From Phragmitibacter flavus (GTDB lineage: Bacteria > Verrucomicrobiota > Verrucomicrobiia > Verrucomicrobiales > Verrucomicrobiaceae), in contig NZ_VAUV01000017.1 of the NCBI RefSeq assembly GCF_005780165.1, forward strand, positions 62,001 through 126,000: a stretch of 64,000 nucleotides of DNA. Direction: 5' to 3'. Below the pieces are notes generated by a model. The model worked only from the letters and a program-made list of their open reading frames with translations, made no database searches and had not been told where the DNA came from. How positions within the stretch are numbered: position 1 is the first letter of the stretch; each line of letters opens with the position of its first letter. Positions 32,747 to 42,220 of the stretch are shown in pieces. A program made the translations under genes and the position numbers.

Positions 32747-35146
32747 TTAGAACCCCGACTGCTCCGCCAGCGCCCAGCGCTGCCTGAAATCGCGATTCTC
32801 TTCCATCAATTGGCCGGCCACCGTCGTCGCCGTCTGATCCAGCCCCTGCATCTTCGCAAACACCGCAATCAACTCCTGCCGGCGGTAATAATCCGTCGAG
32901 TCGGTCACCCCCTGCACAAAAAACTGCGCCATTGCAATCAGCGTTTCCGGCTTCAACTCCTCCGTAGGCAACAGATACTGACCCCGTTCCAGCTTGATTG
33001 TCGCCGAGGTATATCCCAACGCCGTCACCCGACCGTTCAATGGCAGACCGCTCTTCCGCGCAATCGCCCCGTCATACCCCTTCGCCAGCACGTCCTCCAT
33101 CAACGTCTGCATGAACTCACGCATCTTCGACCACAGATACAGCTTGCTCTTCATCGCACTCTGCACCTCCGGCGTTTCAAAACGAATCCCCTCGAGCAAC
33201 TCCACCGTCGGCGTCACATCATACCCCCGCGCCAGCGCAGGCAAGCCGTCCAACAAATCCGCAAACTGAAGCTGCTCCCGCCCCCGCAATTCCGCCAGCC
33301 TCAGCCGCTCCGTCTCCTCATTCATCTGCTTCAAGCGCGTGATCTCCGATTGATCAAACCGAATCCGCTGATTCAGATGTGCCCGCAATACGCCCTGCGT
33401 CTTCAACTTCGCCAGCGCCGACTTCGACTCATCCAGATCAAGCCGCGCCTCCAGCACCGTCGAATACGCATCGACCTTCGGTTCGCCATACTTCAAGGCA
33501 AACTCCATGTCCTGCAGATAAGGCGCGATCAGTTTTTTATACGATCCCACCCACTCTAAACCGCGCCCCGGCATGCTGTCGTTAAACAAGGTCAACATGT
33601 CCCGCGCCAACACCGGCTGGCCGAAATGCCACTGCGCCAGTCCATGCACCAGATACCCCATCACCTCCTCCGAATTCGCATCATACATCAAATCCGACGC
33701 CGCCACCTTCAGTCCCACATTGTCCCCCATCACCATTCCCAGTTGGGCAAAAAACTCCTTGAGCGACTCGTTCCCGTTCACCGCCACACCGCCCGCCGCA
33801 TCCTGATAGATGTCGCGAAAATACTTCGCTGCATCTTCTTTCCTTCCTCCCACAATCGCGCACAACGCCGCATTGAACCGCGCCCAGTTCAGCGTCGGTT
33901 GCTTCGCCAGATTCGACAAAATCAGTTCATCAAACAAACGCCTCGCCTTGCCATAATCACCATCCAACAAAATGCCACGTGCCCGCAAAAACTTTTCCGC
34001 CACACTCTCTGCGCCCCCCGCCACGGTCTGCCCCGCCGCACCGGTTCCCGGATCAGTCACCACCTCCACCACCACATTCTCGGTGCCCTCAGGAGGACCC
34101 GGAGCCGGACGCAACAAGATGGCCAGCAAAGTCAAACAAACCCCAGCACCCACAATCGCATACGTCATCTGCGCCCGACGCGAACGCCTGCCCACCACCG
34201 TGTAACCCAGCAAACTCTCCGCATCCCGGAACGCCTCCACCAGCGCATCGTAACTCTGGTGACGATCCTCTGGACTCAATGCCAACATGCGATTGACCAG
34301 CTCATAGGTGCGTGGACTGAACTTCAACCCACTGTCCTCCAGCCTCACCCGGCGGCTCTTGATGACTTTGAGTTCCTGAATCGAATTGGTATTCGCCTTG
34401 TGCGGCGGCCGCCCGGTCAGGGCATGATACAAGGTCGCCCCCAAGCTATACATGTCACTGCGGAAATCTTCGCGATCCTCACGCACCTTCTCCGGCGCCA
34501 CATAAAACGGCGTCGCCCAGATCTCGCCCGATTCATCCACATCCCGAGCATGAAACAGCGCCAAGCCGAAATCCACGATTTTTGGCGTTTCATCCTCCGC
34601 ATACAAAATGTTCGCCGGCTTCACATCACGGTGAATCAACCCCTCACGGTAAGCCGCCCTCAATCCTTCCGCGATCGCTCTTCCCGCCCGCAAGCTTTCC
34701 AGCTCGCTCAACCGCCCCTTATCAATAATCCGCTGCTCCAGGCTGCCCCCGCTCACCAGCTCCATCGCAATATAGAAGTTGCCCTGGTCCTTGCCGACCG
34801 AATAAAGCTTCACCACATTCGGATGCGTCACCGCCGCCGTCAGTTGCGCCTCGCGCTCAAAACTCGCCATCCGCACACTGTCCTTGCTGTAGTGCCGATT
34901 CAGAATTTTCAAAGCCACATGCCGACCCAACGTCGCATCCGTTGCATCAAACACCCGGCTCATCCCCCCTTCGCCAATCTGTTTCGTCAGCGCGAAGTGA
35001 TCAAAATTCAATCTCACCCTCACCGCCTCACCACAATGCGGACAAACAACCTTGCTGTAGGGCTCCAAGATGGTGACATCAATCACACCCTGGCAAGACG
35101 GACACGTGCTTAGGTATTGATCGGAGGACGGGGTTGTTGTGGTCAC
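32747..35146 (-). CDS. Membrane-anchored serine/threonine protein kinase
   Basis: A 799-residue kinase. An N-terminal zinc ribbon has CPSC (15-18) and CPHC (35-38). The kinase domain (about 50-315) shows the glycine loop IGEGGMSRV, lysine VALK (Lys80), catalytic HRDVKPAN (Asp174), DFG at 192-194, and APE (APEKVRE). A membrane helix follows (MTYAIVGAGVCLTLLAILL, near 330-348). The extracytoplasmic part of about 440 residues is mainly helical with TPR-like stretches (ARGILLDGDYGKARRLFDELILS) and ends without a known catalytic domain. It is a sensor-type Hanks kinase; targets are unknown. It stands alone, convergent with the toxin gene. Confidence 0.9.
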   Translation of the reverse strand: MTTTTPSSDQYLSTCPSCQGVIDVTILEPYSKVVCPHCGEAVRVRLNFDHFALTKQIGEGGMSRVFDATDATLGRHVALKILNRHYSKDSVRMASFEREAQLTAAVTHPNVVKLYSVGKDQGNFYIAMELVSGGSLEQRIIDKGRLSELESLRAGRAIAEGLRAAYREGLIHRDVKPANILYAEDETPKIVDFGLALFHARDVDESGEIWATPFYVAPEKVREDREDFRSDMYSLGATLYHALTGRPPHKANTNSIQELKVIKSRRVRLEDSGLKFSPRTYELVNRMLALSPEDRHQSYDALVEAFRDAESLLGYTVVGRRSRRAQMTYAIVGAGVCLTLLAILLRPAPGPPEGTENVVVEVVTDPGTGAAGQTVAGGAESVAEKFLRARGILLDGDYGKARRLFDELILSNLAKQPTLNWARFNAALCAIVGGRKEDAAKYFRDIYQDAAGGVAVNGNESLKEFFAQLGMVMGDNVGLKVAASDLMYDANSEEVMGYLVHGLAQWHFGQPVLARDMLTLFNDSMPGRGLEWVGSYKKLIAPYLQDMEFALKYGEPKVDAYSTVLEARLDLDESKSALAKLKTQGVLRAHLNQRIRFDQSEITRLKQMNEETERLRLAELRGREQLQFADLLDGLPALARGYDVTPTVELLEGIRFETPEVQSAMKSKLYLWSKMREFMQTLMEDVLAKGYDGAIARKSGLPLNGRVTALGYTSATIKLERGQYLLPTEELKPETLIAMAQFFVQGVTDSTDYYRRQELIAVFAKMQGLDQTATTVAGQLMEENRDFRQRWALAEQSGF

Positions 35147-35643
35147 GGGACGCGGAAAGTAGCTGCGGAAACTGATAAGGAAAAGCTGAAAGTTAAAGGC
35201 AACATTGTCACTTAAGAGGTGGTTGGAGAAAAAAATATCTTACATCTCCTAATAAGCACAGGCCAAGCCAGCAATTCATCCACTATAAAATTAAACCCAA
35301 AACCGGAAAATTTGTTTCACGCAGCCCGTGAACTTATGGAAATTATATTTTCCCCATCGACCTTTTGGTCGATCCCACCCAAGATACAGAAGCCCAGTTC
35401 ACTCTATTTCAAATAAACGACTGGGTTCTCCCATCGACGCACCCCCGCTCCCGTCCCATCGCGACGACTCACAAGCAGCCCGGCACCGGGTGCCAGGTAT
35501 CGAAACCCTTGACCTTCGCGTCCTGACGGGACACCTGACCCCCGAAAATACTCCTCCCTCTCCTGAGCACCCCCACTCCCCTCTTGCGCGCAACCTCCTC
35601 TCCAGCCACCTTCCTGTTTCCGCCTTCCGACTTCATCCATCCC
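35147..35643. other. Intergenic stretch upstream of RluD with a palindrome
   Basis: No gene is supported. The first half is AT-rich. ATCGACC (35356-35362), TTTT, GGTCGAT (35367-35373) is a perfect 7-bp palindrome. GGCACC-G-GGTGCC near 35481-35493 is a further small palindrome. The kinase and the rluD-type gene are divergent, so promoters for both should lie here. Confidence 0.45.
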
Positions 35644-36552
35644 ATGACTTTTTCCATCGACGATCCGCAATGGGTCAAACAACGACTCGACCAGTTTCTC
35701 CATCAACAACTCCCCGACCTCTCCCGCACCCGCATCCAGTCCCTCATTAAAGACGGCGAAGCCCGCCTCAACGACCTCCCCACCAAACCCAACGCCCATC
35801 TCAAGCTCGGCGACCAGATCACCCTTCACATTCCCGATCCCACCCCCGTCGCCATCATCGCCCAGGACATCCCCCTTGATGTCCTTTTTGAAGATGAACA
35901 CCTCATCGTCATCAACAAACCCCCCGGCCTCGTCGTCCACCCCGCTGCAGGCAATCCCGACGGCACCCTCGTCAACGCCCTCCTCTTCCACTGCAACAAC
36001 CTCAGCGGCATCGGCGGCGAACTCCGACCCGGCATCGTCCACCGCCTCGACAAAGAACCCAGCGGCTGCCTCGTCGCCGCCAAACCCGCCCTCCCCCACC
36101 CCCGCCTCACCGAAGCCTTCGGCAACCGCCAACTCACCAAAATCTACCTCGCCGCAGTCAACGGCATTCCCAAAGGCTCCAGCGGCCGCATCGAAAACCG
36201 CATTGGCCGCCATCCCGTCGACCGCAAACGCATGACCCAGGTTGAAGGCGAAAACGGCAAAGAAGCCGTCACCGAATGGCGTCTACGCTGCGTCCACAGC
36301 GGCTGCGCCCTCATCGAATGCCATCTCCTCACCGGCCGCACCCACCAACTCCGCGTCCACATGCGCGAAACCCTGCAGACCCCCATCCTCGGCGACACCA
36401 TCTACGCCCAACCCCAACGTCAACTCGTCAAAGCCGCGCGTCTCCTCCTCCACGCTTGGAAACTCAGCTTCACCCACCCCATCACCAACCAGCCTCTCAA
36501 CTTCGAATCCAAAATCCCCAACGAATTCGCCCCCTGGTCCAGCATCATGTAG
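35644..36552 (+). CDS. RluD-family pseudouridine synthase
   Basis: A 302-residue enzyme with an N-terminal S4-type RNA-binding domain (WVKQRLDQFLHQQLPDLSRTRIQSLIKDGEARLNDL, about 10-55) and a RluA/RluD catalytic domain. The active-site block is HRLDKEPSGCLV, with the catalytic Asp in RLD; the usual T of HRLDKDTSG is a Pro here. Other landmarks are VINKPPGLVVHPAAG, KIYLAAVNG, LTGRTHQLRVHM and LGDTIYA. It modifies uridines in 23S rRNA; RluD itself targets helix 69, but the site specificity is inferred only from domain make-up. The ATG at 35644 precedes the S4 domain directly. Confidence 0.92.
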   Translation: MTFSIDDPQWVKQRLDQFLHQQLPDLSRTRIQSLIKDGEARLNDLPTKPNAHLKLGDQITLHIPDPTPVAIIAQDIPLDVLFEDEHLIVINKPPGLVVHPAAGNPDGTLVNALLFHCNNLSGIGGELRPGIVHRLDKEPSGCLVAAKPALPHPRLTEAFGNRQLTKIYLAAVNGIPKGSSGRIENRIGRHPVDRKRMTQVEGENGKEAVTEWRLRCVHSGCALIECHLLTGRTHQLRVHMRETLQTPILGDTIYAQPQRQLVKAARLLLHAWKLSFTHPITNQPLNFESKIPNEFAPWSSIM

Positions 36553-36641
36553 CCCCAATTTGAAGTGCGGCGATTTTCGCCGCTTTCGCCACGCCCCGAG
36601 CTTACTCCCCTCCCATCAATCAAAAGATCGTCACGCGTTAC

Positions 36642-39600
36642 TCAATGCTTGCCGTTCAACCTCCCCATCATGGCCAGCATCCGCACCCGCGCCATCTCCC
36701 ACCGTCGATAGGACTGCCCCTTGTCCCCTCCCATGAAATGATAAACGGCAGCCCGCGGAATCTCTGACTTCGGATTCTGCGATGAAACCTGACAATGCCA
36801 ATATGGAGGCAGTTCAGCAGGTGGACCGTTCTCAATCACCAACTCCGCCAACGGCAGTTGATCCAACGTCGCACTGCCGCGCAACTCCCATCGACGCCGC
36901 CAGGCAGCAAAAAATCGATGCACACCTTCTCCTTTGCGAAACAAAATGACCCCACTGTTCCAAATCGGCGTCTGACCCGGCAGCTTCCGCAAAAGCTGCG
37001 CATATCCACTCCCCGCCTCACGTTCAATCCACCCTGCATTCGCCACGCTGCCCAAGGTCGTATACTTCGGCGTCTCCTTGGCCATGTAAAGCGGGGCGGA
37101 TTCGAGCAGCTTAAACACGGGCTCCAAATCCTCACACACCAGGGTATCGCAATCAATGAACAGCGTGTCCTGAAACGGACTCCACAAGTCCATCGACAAC
37201 TTCGCCACCCTTGATGCAAATCCCTCCTCGGCTGGATGACAATAGATGGGCATCAACGGATTGCTGCGTTTCAACGACTCCATCGCACGCGATGCCATCT
37301 CCGCATACTGCGGTGACGCGCAAAGCACCACTCCGCGGGTGCCAATGCTTGCATCCTCACCCCAGTTTTCATACTGGCTCTGAGCGTCTCTCTCCAGAAA
37401 GAATTTCATCGCCGAGACATCACGACTGTCCAGATGTCTGCGCCGCTTGGAAATTGCATCGTTGTCGGCCAACTCCACGATGTTGTCCTCAACTTCCACC
37501 ACATGATGCTTGGCCTTGAACAACGAGGAAATGAAAACATCATCGTTGTTCATCCCCACCTGACCAATCTGCGTCAGCGACAGCACCCGGCGCAATTCCT
37601 TCACCCGTCCAAACACCGCGCGCCCTTTAATCACATCACACTCGCGTGACTGGATGGAATGGGACCCTCCCGAATAACACCGACCCGGCTCGCGCAGATT
37701 CAGATCGACCCCAAACGGCCCCACCAGCGTGTCCACCTCTGCCGCCTGATCAAGATACGGCTCCCAATTTTTGATCAACAAATCGTCATCCTGCACACAG
37801 AAGAACTCCGTCTTCGACCGCGCCGCCAGCATCCATCGCAACACCAGATCATTGCCGTCCGACTTGAGATACCAACTGGTTCGGCGCACCAGCTCAACTG
37901 GCAACTCAAACCCCGGCGGCGCATTGTCCAACACCACCACCTCCGCATCTTCCGGGATGGAATCGAGGATCTTGCCCATGTTCGCCGTCCGACGGTAGTT
38001 CGTCAGCACCACTGTCAACTGTCCATTCCCGGGTCGCACCCCCAAATCATCCACCACGCCCCATGGACGATCTTGATTCGCCACCCACTCGCCACGCTCC
38101 CATTTCGCCTTGAAGAACGACTCCCACTTCGCCGCTTCCGTTCCCCGATCTTTCTCAGTCAAACCTCTCCGTTCATCCCCATGCTGGATGAACTCCGCCG
38201 TGTGCGAAGCCAGTTTCACCAGCCTGCCGCCAACACGTTTAGCCCGCTCAACCAGATCAATGTCTTCATGACCATAACCATGATGGTCTTCGTCATAACC
38301 ACCCAGCCTATAAAACAACTCCCTCCGGATCACCACCCGGCCAAACCCTCCGCCATAAACCTGTTTGTCATAAACAAACGTGCAAACATCCGCCTTGCCC
38401 ACTTCAGTCGCTTTCGACAACTCCCTCATGTAACCCTCGTTGAGAAAATGATCGGCATCCAGGTTAATCAAAAACTCCCCTCGACCTTGTTTGTGACAAA
38501 CGTTCTTCGCATGCGCCATCCGGAACTTATCCGGCATCTCGGTCGCGGCCAATCTCAGCAGTCCCGACTGCATCGCCGATTTGAAATGATCCAGCACATA
38601 ATCGCCAAGACCATCCGGCGAATGATAATCCAACAATACGATCTCACTATCTCCAAACCTGCGAATCACCTCCAGGTTCACTGGCAGTGTCTCCATCAAA
38701 TGATCCAGCCGACCCATGCAAGTCACACAAAAGCTGAACTTGGGTTTTGGTCCCCCCACCGCTTCGCCAATCACAGGCGCATCCTTCCACCTGCGTTTGC
38801 TCGTTGGAGCGGACGCCGCCACCGACATCGATCCCCTTGCCTCCAATCGCTTCTTCAACGGATAGCCAAACGCCTCCCACTTGATCGCCTGTTCTCCTCC
38901 ACTCGAAGCCATCGCGCCATCTGGCCTAACGCCCGAATTCCCTACTGCCAAAGCGGCTCGGTGGATCGTCTCCATCTTCACCGACATCACCTGTGGATCA
39001 GCCTGGAACAACGGACGGTTGGGGCAGTAAGCCTTGATGATCGCATTCCCGCTCAAGCTCTCTTTCCCAAGAATCCCGCGCAAACGCGCGCTTTGTTTCG
39101 TCTCCACATACCCCGCGACGAAAGTCATCAACTGGAGATCACACTCCAATGCCACCGGCTTCCAAGAGGCCAGCATCTTGCGTGCACCGACCCGGCTCAC
39201 CGCATAGGCCTCAAGCCCGATTCCACCCCGCACCTCACGCCACTTCAGACCCTTTCTCGCATTCACGGAACCTTCCATCAAGGGATCCAGTTTTCGCGAT
39301 TTCACCCGGTCATGCAGAAACAGCACCTCTGCATCATCCGGCGGCTCAATCACCCCACCCTGTTGCATCACCATTGCCATCGATTCACCGACACACGCAT
39401 CATCTTCAAAAATGATTCCCCATGATTCGCCACTTTCCAAAAAAGCATGCAGCGCCCGCTGATGACTGAGACAAAGCGCCACCCTCACCGGATCAAGCAC
39501 CTGGTCCTTCAACAGCAAACCCTCCTTCTGCAAACCCTGCAAAATCTCCGTTTTCCACACCTTGATTGAATCCGGTCCCACTTCCAAAAAATCCAGTCCA

Positions 39601-39734
39601 TCCACCGCCGTAACCCGATGCAGATGATCCTTCCTGAACACTCCTGAAAGAGAACGATAGCATCGCGACCATCGATCCTGACTGCGATTAAGATTAATGA
39701 TCCAGGCGGGGAGTTGATCGATACGCAGTTGCAT
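36642..39734 (-). CDS. Four-domain glycosyltransferase (GT25-like, two GT-A modules, GT8-like)
   Basis: A 1030-residue cytosolic protein joining four glycosyltransferase-like units. Residues 1-230 resemble GT25 (PAWIINLNRSQDRW, LCLSHQRALHAFLESGESWGIIFEDDACVG). About 320-550 is a GT2/galactosyltransferase-type module (FSFCVTCMGRLDHLMETLPVNL, LINLDADHFLNEGYM, GGYDEDHHGYGHEDIDLVERA). About 570-760 is another GT-A module (LTVVLTNYRRTANMGKIL, FFCVQDDDLL). About 800-1010 resembles GT8 (VVLCASPQYAEMASRAMESL, LFIDCDTLVCEDLEPVF, NSGVILFRKG). Each has a plausible DxD. Such a protein could build several sugars of a glycan in one polypeptide. The ATG at 39734 is chosen; the longer in-frame reading adds 21 residues without similarity. 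Confidence 0.82.
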   Translation of the reverse strand: MQLRIDQLPAWIINLNRSQDRWSRCYRSLSGVFRKDHLHRVTAVDGLDFLEVGPDSIKVWKTEILQGLQKEGLLLKDQVLDPVRVALCLSHQRALHAFLESGESWGIIFEDDACVGESMAMVMQQGGVIEPPDDAEVLFLHDRVKSRKLDPLMEGSVNARKGLKWREVRGGIGLEAYAVSRVGARKMLASWKPVALECDLQLMTFVAGYVETKQSARLRGILGKESLSGNAIIKAYCPNRPLFQADPQVMSVKMETIHRAALAVGNSGVRPDGAMASSGGEQAIKWEAFGYPLKKRLEARGSMSVAASAPTSKRRWKDAPVIGEAVGGPKPKFSFCVTCMGRLDHLMETLPVNLEVIRRFGDSEIVLLDYHSPDGLGDYVLDHFKSAMQSGLLRLAATEMPDKFRMAHAKNVCHKQGRGEFLINLDADHFLNEGYMRELSKATEVGKADVCTFVYDKQVYGGGFGRVVIRRELFYRLGGYDEDHHGYGHEDIDLVERAKRVGGRLVKLASHTAEFIQHGDERRGLTEKDRGTEAAKWESFFKAKWERGEWVANQDRPWGVVDDLGVRPGNGQLTVVLTNYRRTANMGKILDSIPEDAEVVVLDNAPPGFELPVELVRRTSWYLKSDGNDLVLRWMLAARSKTEFFCVQDDDLLIKNWEPYLDQAAEVDTLVGPFGVDLNLREPGRCYSGGSHSIQSRECDVIKGRAVFGRVKELRRVLSLTQIGQVGMNNDDVFISSLFKAKHHVVEVEDNIVELADNDAISKRRRHLDSRDVSAMKFFLERDAQSQYENWGEDASIGTRGVVLCASPQYAEMASRAMESLKRSNPLMPIYCHPAEEGFASRVAKLSMDLWSPFQDTLFIDCDTLVCEDLEPVFKLLESAPLYMAKETPKYTTLGSVANAGWIEREAGSGYAQLLRKLPGQTPIWNSGVILFRKGEGVHRFFAAWRRRWELRGSATLDQLPLAELVIENGPPAELPPYWHCQVSSQNPKSEIPRAAVYHFMGGDKGQSYRRWEMARVRMLAMMGRLNGKH

Positions 39735-40070
39735 AATTTGTTCGGTGCATGATTGGGGCCGATCTTCTGCATAAAAACCATCTCCCCCGAATGGCAAGAG
39801 TCGAATCTCTTTATTTTCCGACCTTGTAACAAAATCAATGAAACATGGGTAATGGGAAATGGTCCCTTGATTGCCTCACTTTCAGAACAGACAGCCGCCA
39901 CCATCACCACCACTGCCGGATCCTGCAAAAAAGTTTCGCGATGCATGCAGCGCACATCCTATTTTCAGCCATGACGGTTGAGCACATGTTTAGCCAATCC
40001 TCCGGAAAGGAGTCTACCAAAAATCGCCGCATCCGTTTCAAGTGATCGACACGATTCAGAGTCAAGAGCC
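39735..40070. other. Intergenic stretch between glycosyltransferase and universal stress protein genes
   Basis: Divergent promoter region. No open frame with a family signature was found, and no clear repeat. A GCATGC at 39943-39950 and A-rich tracts near 39860-39930 are the only notable motifs. Confidence 0.4.
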
Positions 40071-40517
40071 ATGAAAACCATAGTCACCCTAGTCGACTTC
40101 AGCGATGTCGCATTCAAAGTGCTCAAGCACGCCCACGATCTCGCCCTGGCCTTCGACAGCCAAGTCATCCTTCTCCATGTGGTTCCTCAGGAACCCGTAG
40201 TGGTCGGTTTCGGAATCGCCCCCACCATCATGTCTGCCCCGAGCGAAGATCTCATCGCTGTCGACACCGAACGCCTGACGGAAATGCAGGAATCACTGGC
40301 AAAATTCGGCGTCAAAGCGACTACCCGCCAATTGCAGGGGGCCACCATCGACTCCGTCCTAGATGAGTGTGAGAAACTTGGTGCCGAACTCATCATCGTC
40401 GGCTCGCATAAACATGGCCCGCTGTATAATCTATTTGTCGGGAGCATTACTGCGGACATTCTAAAGCGCACACACTGCCCCGTATTGGTGGTGCCTCATG
40501 ATGTGGATACCCAGTAG
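40071..40517 (+). CDS. Universal stress protein (UspA family)
   Basis: A 148-residue UspA-fold protein. The N-terminal strand MKTIVTLVDFSD and the C-terminal ATP-binding motif GSHKHGPLYNLFVGSIT (Gly-x2-Gly-x9-Gly-Ser pattern) are present, followed by LKRTHCPVLVVP. It therefore should bind ATP. Such proteins support survival under starvation or oxidative stress. ATG 40071 matches the fold start. It is divergent from the glycosyltransferase gene. No operon partner is adjacent. Confidence 0.93.
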   Translation: MKTIVTLVDFSDVAFKVLKHAHDLALAFDSQVILLHVVPQEPVVVGFGIAPTIMSAPSEDLIAVDTERLTEMQESLAKFGVKATTRQLQGATIDSVLDECEKLGAELIIVGSHKHGPLYNLFVGSITADILKRTHCPVLVVPHDVDTQ

Positions 40518-40584
40518 CCACTTCTCCCTCTACATGTGATTCTTTTGGGAGCTATTGGATTCCAATACAGGCCCGAAAATCAGT

Positions 40585-41355
40585 TCAATCAATTTCTGCC
40601 AACCGACGCGCCACTCTCGCGCGTTCGGCCAGAACTAGATTGAGTTGATTTTGAACTTTTTCGATGTCAACGTGTTTACTTGACACACGTCCTCTCATTT
40701 TCGCCAAGGTTTGCTGAGAACGAAGATCATGAAGCTCATACTCTAATTGATAGATTCGATCTTCAATTACCCTTAACTTATCCTTGGTTGCACTCAATTC
40801 AGGATGAGGTGTCTTCGGCTTGGGAGCGGCTGAATTTGTTGCGCTCGGATTACCTCCAGGTTTTGGCTTCGAGGTTCCAGCCTTCACCGTTTGCTCTAGA
40901 AGTTTGGCAATTTCAGAGGAATTTCTCGTCAACAAATGTGGGGCTGATGATATCTGAACTTTGCCGTCTGAAATCAAGAAGTTGCCTTCCGATTCTCCGA
41001 TCTTCTCCACTCGAACCCCCTTGGCAATAGCCTTGATTCCTGTCTCGGTTACGAGAGAAATCCGTTCCTTTGTGAAATAAATTCCATCAGGAAGGCTAGT
41101 ATCTTCAAGCCTATTTCCCGAGGCGAATGAGGGCACAGATCCAGGGGGCTTGTCCGATGATGTCAGTCCAGGCTTGTCATTGGAATCGGGGATGTCTGTT
41201 TCAGGGTCAGCATCGTTGATGGACGCTTTCTCTCCCAAAATCGTTTGATCTAACCACCTTTTTGTTTTGCGAGAATACTCATCGACCTGTTCCTTGTTAT
41301 CCATGGACCAAACTATTGCGCCTGCAATGAGAAGAATGATGATGATCTTTTTCAT
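40585..41355 (-). CDS. Membrane-anchored coiled-coil protein, paralogue A
   Basis: A 256-residue protein: a short membrane helix (KKIIIILLIAGAIVWSM, residues 2-18), a disordered charged part, a small SH3b-like beta unit (GVRVEKIGESEGNFLISDG) followed by LLTRNSSEIAKLLEQ, a Pro-rich spacer, and a C-terminal coiled coil (ATKDKLRVIEDRIYQLEYELHDL, QNQLNLVLAERARVARRLAEI). It is a paralogue of the next gene upstream, sharing the helix, the IGE-x-G-x-x-LI-x-DG core, the LLTR-x-x-x-EI block and the coiled coil. I do not recognise a named family. It is downstream of murG on the same strand. Confidence 0.72.
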   Translation of the reverse strand: MKKIIIILLIAGAIVWSMDNKEQVDEYSRKTKRWLDQTILGEKASINDADPETDIPDSNDKPGLTSSDKPPGSVPSFASGNRLEDTSLPDGIYFTKERISLVTETGIKAIAKGVRVEKIGESEGNFLISDGKVQISSAPHLLTRNSSEIAKLLEQTVKAGTSKPKPGGNPSATNSAAPKPKTPHPELSATKDKLRVIEDRIYQLEYELHDLRSQQTLAKMRGRVSSKHVDIEKVQNQLNLVLAERARVARRLAEID

Positions 41356-41396
41356 GTTTTGAGGTTGAGATGAGATTCGAGGTGAAGATCGCTGAT

Positions 41397-42110
41397 TTAC
41401 CTCAATGCTTGGAGCTCTTTCAATATTGCCTCTCGAAAACCTTCCTGACGCCGAATTTCCGTCAGCAAAAATGCTTCTTGTGTTCCAAATTGCGAGGATT
41501 TCTTGCCCTCTTCTCGAGCAATCGCGTCGCGCTCCCTAACAGCCTTAAGTTCATTCTGGACCGATGTTAGCTTAGTCTCGATCTGACCCAAACTTGCCTC
41601 AAGTTCGGTCTTCCTTCGCAATGACTGAGCTTCCTGAATCACCTTTCCTTCGGACATCAAAGCTTCGATCTCAGTGGGATCACGTGTCAACAAGCTATCG
41701 TCAACCATTGCTTCACGAGTTCCATCTGTAATTAATTTCCGTCCATTACCCTCACCAATCGCTCTTACCCGGGCGCCCTTTTTAATCATACCCGGCAGGG
41801 GTTGAGGCTTGGCAGCAGTGCTCTCACGCAATAAAAATTCATTAGGGGGAAGTGCAAAGGTAGCTTTGTCGATGACTCCCCTGCCTTCCTCGGAAACACC
41901 TGCTCCACCTCCTTCTGGCGGACTGAGTCGATTTGCAAAATCTCCAGCTCTGGCCTCGACAAACCTGAGGGCACGGGCCGTGATGTTTTTGGCTGTTTCG
42001 GGTTCGCGAATACACCAAACGATGGGTAAGGCTAGCAATACGAGAAATAACAGCTTCTTCACAACGTTCCCATACAAAAGCTTTATCCCTTTTGTCCAGC
42101 TAAAGTTCAT
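41397..42110 (-). CDS. Membrane-anchored coiled-coil protein, paralogue B
   Basis: A 237-residue protein with a membrane helix (KKLLFLVLLALPIVWCI), an SH3b-like unit (KKGARVRAIGEGNGRKLITDG), LLTRDPTEIEALMSEG, and a C-terminal coiled coil (LEASLGQIETKLTSVQNELKAVRERDAIAREEG). The order is as in paralogue A, so they arose by duplication. The position, 110 bp after murG on the same strand, hints at a cell envelope role. Coiled coil and single helix recall divisome accessory proteins, but that is inference. The ATG at 42110 is used because the upstream codon is TTG. Confidence 0.72.
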   Translation of the reverse strand: MNFSWTKGIKLLYGNVVKKLLFLVLLALPIVWCIREPETAKNITARALRFVEARAGDFANRLSPPEGGGAGVSEEGRGVIDKATFALPPNEFLLRESTAAKPQPLPGMIKKGARVRAIGEGNGRKLITDGTREAMVDDSLLTRDPTEIEALMSEGKVIQEAQSLRRKTELEASLGQIETKLTSVQNELKAVRERDAIAREEGKKSSQFGTQEAFLLTEIRRQEGFREAILKELQALR

Positions 42111-42220
42111 CAAAAAATCATCGACTCACTCGGAAATCCTGAACGTTCGCTCTCCGACGCCAGAATCAAAAGAAATCGGGATTGTCGAATTCAACTTTTT
42201 TTGACGCCAACCACTAATCT

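Noticed and set aside
35404-36213. 269-residue minus-strand frame opposite the pseudouridine synthase gene
   Set aside because: Shadow of a real gene; Ala/Val/Gly/Asp-rich.
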